Source: Cristatella mucedo
Lineage: Eukaryota; Bryozoa; Phylactolaemata; Cristatellidae
Reading direction: 5' to 3'
DNA length: 64,000 nt
NCBI GenBank assembly: GCA_009760855.2
Contig: WPIO01000013.1
Coordinates: 660,501-724,500, forward strand
Under the pieces are notes generated by a model. The model was not told where the DNA came from. It made no database searches and worked only from the letters and a program-made list of their open reading frames with translations. The translations under genes and the position numbers were made by a program. This document shows positions 57,776-64,000 of this stretch, in pieces (within the stretch, counting starts at the first letter, position 1; the number at the start of each line of letters is the position of its first letter).

Positions 57776-58139
57776 GAAGCGGCACTTAATATGTATCCTT
57801 GCAGTAAGAGTCCACTGGCAGGAATCCTCCAAACTCCCTTCACTTCCGACTCATTTCACTTCCGAAATCCTGTTGCTGATGGTTTGCTTCTCTAAATAGT
57901 TTGGGCGTTAAGTTCCATCCCTGACCGACGTAAAAACGCCGTCCGCGTATAGGATTCTGTCGCTTATCTGCAAAAACCACAAATCTCATTTATAAACCAT
58001 TAATTCGGCTTCGACAATTAGTTCTTCATTAATCAGTATCGTCGCTGTCTACCTTAAGAAAAATTGGACAACAGCCAGACCAGATGTCTAAAAGGCGGAC
58101 ACTCAATTTGTCACTCTCAACAAATGATTATGAATGTAA
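57776..58139. other. Nothing assigned
   Basis: No supported feature. Confidence 0.4.
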
Positions 58140-58380
58140 GGTTATCCTTTACAGCGATCCTGAGCTGCTACTTCCATGCCACTCACTACCTCAACTGCTC
58201 TCCTGAGTTTGCTATGCTTCCAAATTATTTCTCTTTGTTGCGTGAGATGAAGTCTGTTGGCTACCGAGCGCGTACCGAAAGCCGCTAAGGCTGTGAGTGC
58301 GCTAAATAAAAAACTCTCCTGCGTGACACCCGCATAGTCTTTGTGGCTTTGTGGAGTTACAAAAACGGAGATACAAAGAA
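58140..58380 (+). mobile_element. L2-A LINE 3' end
   Basis: It matches the end of the ORF and tail (TTTGTGGAGTTACAAAAACGGAGATACA). Confidence 0.85.
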
Positions 58381-59035
58381 AATCAAGGGAAGCTATGCTA
58401 TGCGTCGTCGTCGGCAAGTAAGAGGGTGCCGATGCGGCGGTCTTGTATTCCTTCACTGGAGGCTTTCAGTAAATCAGTAGTCGTAACGATGCAGCAAATA
58501 GAAATATCCTCTCAGTACTACCCTCGCGACTGGTCCGGTGGATGACCGTGGAACACCACATGGAGAAACACTCTGAATAGTCGCGCCGCATCGCCAACCG
58601 ACCTGTGGCACCACTCCCGACGGCTGTCGTCACCCTCTTGGAAGCCTATAAGACACACGCAGGGGTTCCAAGCTTCCTCTTCGGAGAAGCTGTACAGAGA
58701 ACGTCATACGCAAAGGGATGGTGCCCAGACAGATGTAGCGGCCTCGCAGCACTCCTTCTGCTTCGTGATGCTTTAATCGCCTTGGCACTCTCTCCTGTCT
58801 CCCTTTATGCCTAGCTGACAAAGCTAGCGTATGGCAAGCCACTCTCCAAACAGTAGCCTCGTACGATTCGGTGAAATGCGTGCTGCAGACTCTTCTCGCT
58901 CTTAAGTACCGAATATTGCTCACCGAGTCTGTCACGTGCGTCGGGAGGATTTCATATGGCGCAAGCTAAGCATTGAGTACTTGCATTCTATGCCAAATTG
59001 CTCAAGCTCAAGTTGCTTTCTTTATAGTGCCGCCT
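58381..59035. other. Nothing assigned
   Basis: Opposed short frames at 58605-58814 (+) and 58630-58935 (-) look compositional. No domain or splice support. Confidence 0.35.
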
Positions 59036-59038
59036 CTC

Positions 59039-59142
<104 letters not shown>

Positions 59143-59375
59143 TCTGTCATTCTCCCTCTTCGGTATCTTTCTCGAATTGCGTCTCTCTGTTTTGTTTTCC
59201 ACTCTTATTTTTCTTCTTTCCTTATTTCTTAGAAAGAAGCAATGAAACTTAGCCTCTGAAGGTGGCGGTGAATCCGCAGAAATAATGCTAAGAGCATGCC
59301 ATTCGCAAGGCAGGACTTATCCTCAGTAGTTAATATTGCAGCACCTAGGGCGAAAGGCGTTATGGAACGGCCGCA

Positions 59376-59378
<3 letters not shown>

Positions 59379-59463
<85 letters not shown>
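59379..59463. repeat. (TA)n microsatellite inside an L2-B remnant
   Basis: About 42 TA units with one TG interruption. L2-B tail text begins directly after it, as at 24.5 kb. Confidence 0.95.
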
Positions 59464-59467
<4 letters not shown>

Positions 59468-59479
59468 TCATTGTCATTG

Positions 59480-59705
59480 TGATTCGTCCTTTGTATGCTT
59501 ATGCGTGCTGGCACTGTGCATGCTGCGACTAAAAGTATTTGCATGCTGACCCTACTCATGTCACCTCAACCTTGCTTTGCTTGTTGTCATTGAGTAAGCT
59601 ACTAACCATTCGGTCACGCTTCCTTTGCAGTAAATGAAAAGTGCTGAGAAAGAGACCGAGGTCACTGAGGGCGTTATAAAAAGATGTATTATTATTAGTA
59701 TAAAA
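59480..59705 (+). mobile_element. L2-B LINE 3' tail
   Basis: GTGATTCGTCCTTTGTATGC, CATTCGGTCACGCTTCCTTTGCAG and GAGAAAGAGACCGAGGTCACTGAGGGCGTTATAA, then an ATT-rich end. Confidence 0.88.
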
Positions 59706-60115
59706 GATGCTGTGATCGCGAAAACGCCAGCGAAACGTATGCCATTATGGAATTTCAATTTCTATGTGGGAAAGAGAGATAAGCAGCAGTTTCGTGGCAA
59801 AAAATCTGGAATATGCGGAATCTGGAAAATGAAATGTAAATGAATCTGGAATCGTAGACGCAATGCAAACAAAAAGAAATTTTCAAGCGTATAGAACACC
59901 TGAGTAATGTTTAGGTTGCGATTGCAGCTTTTTGCTGGGGTCTTAGCCAACGGGTCAAGGTGCTTGCACTTTACGACCTTGCTCTTTTGCCACTATGTAC
60001 ACGAGGCTGCCAAGTTAGCTAACCATTTTTAGTAAAGAATACATAAATTTGAAAATTCTTGTCTACTAGTCATTCAATTCTGAAGTTTGTTTTACTTCAA
60101 AGTGTAACTTTTTAC
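59706..60115. other. Nothing assigned
   Basis: AT-rich DNA without support for a feature. Confidence 0.4.
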
Positions 60116-60277
60116 CTGGCTGCACATGGCTGCTTCCAATGTTAAGACATTGGATGTAATGCTAAATCCGTTATGGTTTTTGCCTACCTTGTTATTACAA
60201 TAAAGTGATTCGTAAGCAGGTTTAACCCAAAATAATGGGAAAGAGTGCGTTAATGCAAGCATGCTAATAAGTCCCAT
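60116..60277 (-). CDS. Candidate first exon with signal peptide
   Basis: From an ATG at 60277 the frame reads MGLISMLALTHSFPLFWV and then KPAYESLYCNNKVGKNHNG, and ends NVLTLEAAMCSQ at a near-consensus donor CAG/GTAAAA (phase 0). The first 18 residues are hydrophobic, as in a signal peptide, and Cys and Asn follow. It could start a secreted or membrane protein on the - strand, upstream of the Ig-like and transmembrane exons at 57-52 kb. No following exon with a phase 0 acceptor was found apart from the transmembrane exon at 52770. AT-rich and short, so the evidence is modest. Confidence 0.35.
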
Positions 60278-61115
60278 GCTAATAAACAGCTTGAGAACAC
60301 ATTCTTAATGTATTTCCAGATACGGAAACATGGGTACAAGTAACATAATCATATAAATATTGACTACCAGATTTGATGCAACATGGGTGCGTCTTTCTGG
60401 CAACAAGAGAGAACCCAAAAACTGCTGGCAACATCCTACCAGCCAAATAAATAATTCTCAGCAGCAGCATTCAATGAGTAACCGTAAACTCATGAACTTA
60501 AGAAGGCTTACGTTTAAGCGTAGGTGTTCTCGTCTTACCGTAGCTAAAGTTACAAAACTCCAAAAGAATGATCACACGCCGAGTCTATCTGATTTCCTAT
60601 TAATCACTTGCACCTAAATTAAAATTCGTCAATCTAAAACGACTCACCTAAGCTTTTCAAATTATGTAAGATATCTGAAGCTGAATGCCGTCAGTCAGCT
60701 GTACCTATATCTTTGATGAGAACCTCGTTATTTTTCAATAAGATCTATTCATAAAAATAGCAATTTAGTTGTGGAAAAAATTCTTTAACTGCCAGAAGAC
60801 TTTGATTATGGAAAACTCAAACCCTACTATATAAATTAAAAACTGTGCGTTCGGTGTCTGATAAAGTGCTCGTTGGATTGCTTGACTGTCAGGTCTCGAA
60901 AATGAGGTATTCGCTGAGTTTTGGTAATCGCTATTATATTTCGGATTCTATGGCATTACTGACTATCGCGAGTTATTTTCCATATTTTAAGTATACTAAA
61001 GATTTCATGAAATATATAGTCACTGCTTTATAGCATTGCTTGGTTATCGAATAAATATTGACGTGAGTGTTGCTATTAGTAGTTGGTTTGCATTAATTGT
61101 TCTCCGAATGTTGCC
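60278..61115. other. Nothing firmly assigned
   Basis: A - strand frame at 60279-60470 starts with a hydrophobic stretch (MLLLRIIYLAGRMLPAVFGF) but has no usable splice border. A + strand frame at 60845-61033 has no support. Confidence 0.3.
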
Positions 61116-61190
61116 ATTTAATACACTCTTGTTAGTTGATCTCGGCCGCCATTAAAACATTTCTTTACTATCATAGTAATGGATAGAGTT

Positions 61191-61327
61191 CTATTTAAAA
61201 TCCTGAGATATTGTGAATGCTTCTAAACACGATGTCGCCATTCTGAATATGCACCTTAAATCGGCAAAGCATTCTGCTTGATAGATCTGAGATTGGTCTA
61301 GATTTCGGCCAGATTCTAATACCAGGG
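61191..61327 (-). CDS. Ig-like terminal exon half
   Basis: After a good acceptor (TTAATTTAAGTTGCAG, phase 1) the frame reads LVLESGRNLDQSQIYQ and AECFADLRCIFRMATSC, then LEAFTISQDFK and TAG at 61191-61193. D-L-R-C-I-F-R-M lines up with S-I-K-C-I-V-R-L in the exon at 46309-46605, so it may be the second half of the same Ig-like domain. ATTAAA on the - strand at 61121-61116 is a possible poly(A) signal about 70 nt downstream. Phase matches the exon just upstream across a 71-nt intron. Confidence 0.4.
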
Positions 61328-61398
61328 CTGCAACTTAAATTAAGCTCTAACCACTGTAGTTGTGTTAAATAGCGACTACCGCAAAACTTCAAAAATAC

Positions 61399-61525
61399 CT
61401 CTTCCAATAAGAACTTGAGAAATCTTATATTCATATTTCACTACCATCTTTTTTGGTCGCAATGAGAGTGTGGGTATAACTCCTGCGTCTTGTTTTGGAA
61501 GTCGAAAGTCATATGCCAGAGGCAT
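61399..61525 (-). CDS. Exon upstream of the 61.2 kb Ig-like half domain
   Basis: The frame begins at an ATG at 61525 (context ACCAAGATGC, preceded in frame by TGA). It reads MPLAYDFRLPKQDAGVIPTL, then SLRPKKMVVKYEYKISQVLI and GR, to a donor AGAG/GTATTT (phase 1). Spliced to 61327-61191 it would give an 87-residue product, which is too short for a complete receptor and has no signal peptide. The ATG may therefore be internal to a longer exon or the product may be decayed. The G-R-G seen if the donor is ignored is not a kinase loop, as explained under rejected items. Confidence 0.35.
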
Positions 61526-61527
61526 CT

Positions 61528-62160
61528 TGGTTCATCTACATCCGGCACTGATCTGTCACTCGTAGGACCTTAAATACCTAATCAGTGATATTATGTCACT
61601 CATTGGTACTTCGAGATGTATTGGGGTGGCTAAAAATTTCGAATTAAAATTTTTTTCTGTCTTATTAAACCGCAGCTCACACCTCAGGTCAATTCAGAAA
61701 TTCAGGAGCACGGCTGGGGGTTGGGGACATCTGAGGCGAGCGGACTTGAGTGCCTGCTTACACACTAGGGCTAGGAGCTGCTACAAAGTATGTCGTCACA
61801 CTTGGCTAATTTAAACTGAAATTAATTTAATTTTAATAAATTAATTTGCCGTGATTATTTTTGCCAACCTAAAAACACGATTTCTCCATTGAAGAATAAT
61901 GGTAACCCCATAAAATTGAATGCACTTTAAAAGACTCCCAGACTAAAACATCTGCTCTCGCAAAATACATGGAGCCTGCAAACAAAAGATTTCTAAAACT
62001 GCTAATTAAGCCTTGTAGGGGACTCCGTAGACCCCTTTCAGTCGCATGCAAAGTCGCTATCGCGCCTCCATAGAAGCTAAGGGGGATTCTGGCTCAAGGT
62101 TGAAGGTTACTTGACGTTCATATTGAACGGGCAGCCAAGCCATCCACCCTAGCCAGACCT
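61528..62160. other. Nothing assigned
   Basis: Short frames only. Confidence 0.4.
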
Positions 62161-62283
62161 ACAACATGTTGGATTTAGCCCCATCAAAAACCACCACACC
62201 TAAACCCGTTCGCCTCAGTAATTTTGAACTTCTCAGACTTTATTTGTTCACTGGTCACTCTATCGGCATCTGCTGCGTTAAAA

Positions 62284-62772
62284 ATGGCTCTCCCATTAGA
62301 TTTCGTTATTTTTGGTCAGATACAAGTAGGAGCCAAATGCTTGAAGGCGGCTGATGATCCGAAGACAATGGTTCACTTGCGGCTAGTTACGAGCATGCAT
62401 CTTCGGTTTCTAGGCCCAGGCGTCGAAGCAAAAGATCTAGCTAGTATAGTGCTCCTAGTAATGGGATCTACAGTGCTCACCAAACGCACGACTAATTGCG
62501 TTCATTTTTTTGAAAGTACACCGCACTTGGTCATACGCCGTATTCCGTATCTAGTTGTTTGCCGTCTCATGCTGACAATGGTGACTCTTTACGGAAGGAT
62601 AGATAGAGGCTGCTGTCGGTCTACAAGGCACGTGCGATGCAATCTCGCTCAAAGGGCTCAACATTGTACCGACTATTCCTCATTACTGCGTCTTCCAGTC
62701 CTGTGTAGCTCACTCATTTGCATAGAAACATGCCGAATTCTGTATAAGATAAAACTCAAAGCGAGGATTTAA
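62284..62772 (+). CDS. Hypothetical + strand protein
   Basis: An uninterrupted frame of 162 codons starts from an ATG in fair context (AAAATGG). It reads MALPLDFVIFGQIQVGAKCL, then DDPKTMVHLRLVTSMHLRFL and VEAKDLASIVLLVMGSTVL, later PYLVVCRLMLTMVTLYGRID, and ends KIKLKARI. Several hydrophobic stretches are too broken for clear membrane spans. The frame stays open upstream to 62224. No family is recognised and no splice site or poly(A) signal supports it. A frame this long in DNA of this composition is unusual but possible by chance, or it may be a transposon remnant. Confidence 0.3.
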   Translation: MALPLDFVIFGQIQVGAKCLKAADDPKTMVHLRLVTSMHLRFLGPGVEAKDLASIVLLVMGSTVLTKRTTNCVHFFESTPHLVIRRIPYLVVCRLMLTMVTLYGRIDRGCCRSTRHVRCNLAQRAQHCTDYSSLLRLPVLCSSLICIETCRILYKIKLKARI

Positions 62773-63590
62773 AATCGTAGTTGAAACGAATACCGTTTGA
62801 ATCGCGAGTGCTGTGAAAGGTCGTCGGTCAATACAAGCTAAACTAGCAGCAGACGACAAATAGCTACAGTGACTAAGCAACCACGCAATCGTTTAGGCTA
62901 TATCTCCAGCAGCAGCAGCGGCAGCAGCAGATGTTGATTGCGTGGGCGGGCCACCTTTCAAGTGCGATAGCTGCAAGTAAACTTATCGCAAAGTTATACG
63001 GTAAAAAGAGCTAATTTTCTTATGCAAAATTTGCCTATTGGTAAAGGTCACTTACAAGGAAGCTAAGTGACGCGAAGCGCGCACAACACATTTATCTTAC
63101 ACTGCCCTAGCAGCTGACTAAGCTAAAAAGAATAAATCGGTTGTATTTTTGAAGCAGAAGAAGATTTTTAAGTAATTGATTAGCACTGGAAAAAATTAAA
63201 TGAAAACACATGTACATAAATGAAAATTAATAATGCCAGGTACTTAGTGTTACATAAGTGCACGATTTTTTTTAAAGCCATCATACATATTTGACCAGAA
63301 GTGTCCTTTGAAACCTTAACTTGCATCGCCTGTGTAGTGTCAGCAATAGATTCTTACTTGTAACTACTCTGAGAGAGTAAAGGAGGACATATACTTTCGG
63401 CTACTTTTGACATAATTCTGTCCATAAATGTGCGTCTGATACAATGCCAACTAAAAAATTATACTCACATTTCATAAAGTTCCGCCGAGCGAGTTGCTAA
63501 CTAAGCGTTTCGTCATCGCCCGCTGATTTTCTTTGTTGCTCCGAGCGCAAAAATATCGTCTAATAATTAGCTGAACACGGCAAGGCTATT
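62773..63590. other. Nothing assigned
   Basis: It contains a short CAG/CGG-type repeat (62912-62931) and otherwise AT-rich sequence. Confidence 0.4.
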
Positions 63591-63593
63591 TAG

Positions 63594-63599
63594 TTTATT
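63594..63599 (-). terminator. Candidate poly(A) signal
   Basis: AATAAA on the - strand, about 72 nt downstream of the stop at 63671-63673. Confidence 0.5.
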
Positions 63600-63670
63600 T
63601 TTTCTGCTTAGAGATGCATCCAGTAATGGTTATCAGGTAACTTACCCTTAAGGGTCATACCTGAAGGCTA

Positions 63671-63857
63671 CTAGAATTCCGGCATAATGATCTTAAAGGT
63701 TTCCCGTTGATATACCATTAATTGGTGCATGTCAGTATCGTTTAGAGACTGATTATTCAAGATATTTTGAAAAAATGTGTTATAAGCTTCAGGATCCGAA
63801 GTATTTGATGGAAATAATTGTATGGTATCGTAATGGATATCAAATTGGTCTATCATA
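63671..63857 (-). CDS. Last exon of a - strand gene entering from the right
   Basis: After an acceptor AAGTTGCATTGCAG (phase 2) the frame reads MIDQFDIHYDTIQLFPSN, then DPEAYNTFFQNILNNQSLN and DMHQLMVYQRETFKIIMPEF, and stops at 63671-63673. A close AATAAA supports a true 3' end. The final strand-like piece (E-T-F-K-I-I-M-P) may parallel R-F-E-K-E-V-S-M-R-P at the end of the exon at 46309-46605, so it could be another Ig-like half domain, but this is weak. The upstream exons lie beyond the window. Confidence 0.45.
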
Positions 63858-64000
63858 CTGCAATGCAACTTATGGTGCAGTATTTGGTAATGACTATATC
63901 ATACTTGCTAAAAAGTTAAGAGTTACTTCTGAAAAGTCAGTCTTAAGTAGCAAGATAGCTTTAAAGCAGAAATATGTGTAAATAGCTAATTTTAAACGTT

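Noticed and set aside
61399-61525. LIGRG read as a protein kinase glycine loop
   Set aside because: Only three matching residues, no downstream catalytic Lys or other kinase blocks, and the string crosses a plausible donor site.

Overview
The window is eukaryotic nuclear DNA from an invertebrate animal. Coding pieces are split by introns with GT..AG borders, and poly(A) signals, tRNA-derived SINEs, L2-type LINEs, a Tc1/mariner remnant and long dinucleotide microsatellites are present. There are no bacterial operons or ribosome binding sites. A few inferred introns are very short (35-71 nt), which would suit a flatworm, but the phylum is not settled by anything I can see. Exons are often GC-rich against AT-rich introns and repeats. 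All exon models are by-eye readings of open frame, splice-site quality and intron phase, with no transcript support.

Region 1 (1-760) is a decayed Tc1/mariner transposase. Region 2 (about 2.1-16.5 kb, + strand) holds the best gene model: seven exons (2086-2210, 7436-7588, 7723-8217, 10672-10918, 11175-11547, 12808-15200, 16150-16491) whose phases match at every junction. They give about 1,376 residues of an unrecognised, Ser/Ala/Gly-rich, probably intracellular protein; both ends are open.

Region 3 (16.5-27 kb) is mostly mobile DNA: two L2-type LINE lineages (here L2-A, ending in TACAT-like repeats, and L2-B, ending in ATT repeats), several interrupted by later insertions and by microsatellites.

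Region 4 (27.2-38 kb, mainly - strand) contains exons that chain, all phase 1, into a type I membrane protein: two ectodomain exons (37885-37532, 37250-36930), then a terminal exon with a transmembrane segment and an Ala-rich tail (28531-27576) and a poly(A) signal. Between them lie two further ectodomain-like exons, an LTR-like repeat, and a decayed DDE-type transposon (about 35.7-32.1 kb) broken up by a SINE, an LTR-like piece and an L2-B copy.

Region 5 (38-64 kb) is AT-rich and repeat-rich. Scattered on the - strand are more small exons that resemble the same roughly 100-residue beta-rich, immunoglobulin-like domain (61.2-61.5, 57.0-57.3, 48.2-48.4, 46.3-46.6 kb, perhaps 63.7-63.9 kb). Short exons encoding a transmembrane segment lie among them (55.1-55.4, 52.65-52.77, 46.64-46.77 kb). 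One similar exon lies on the + strand at 54.3-54.5 kb. My reading is a cluster, or one very long gene, of rapidly diverging Ig-like surface proteins, much of it possibly pseudogenic. This is the most interesting system in the window and also the least certain.
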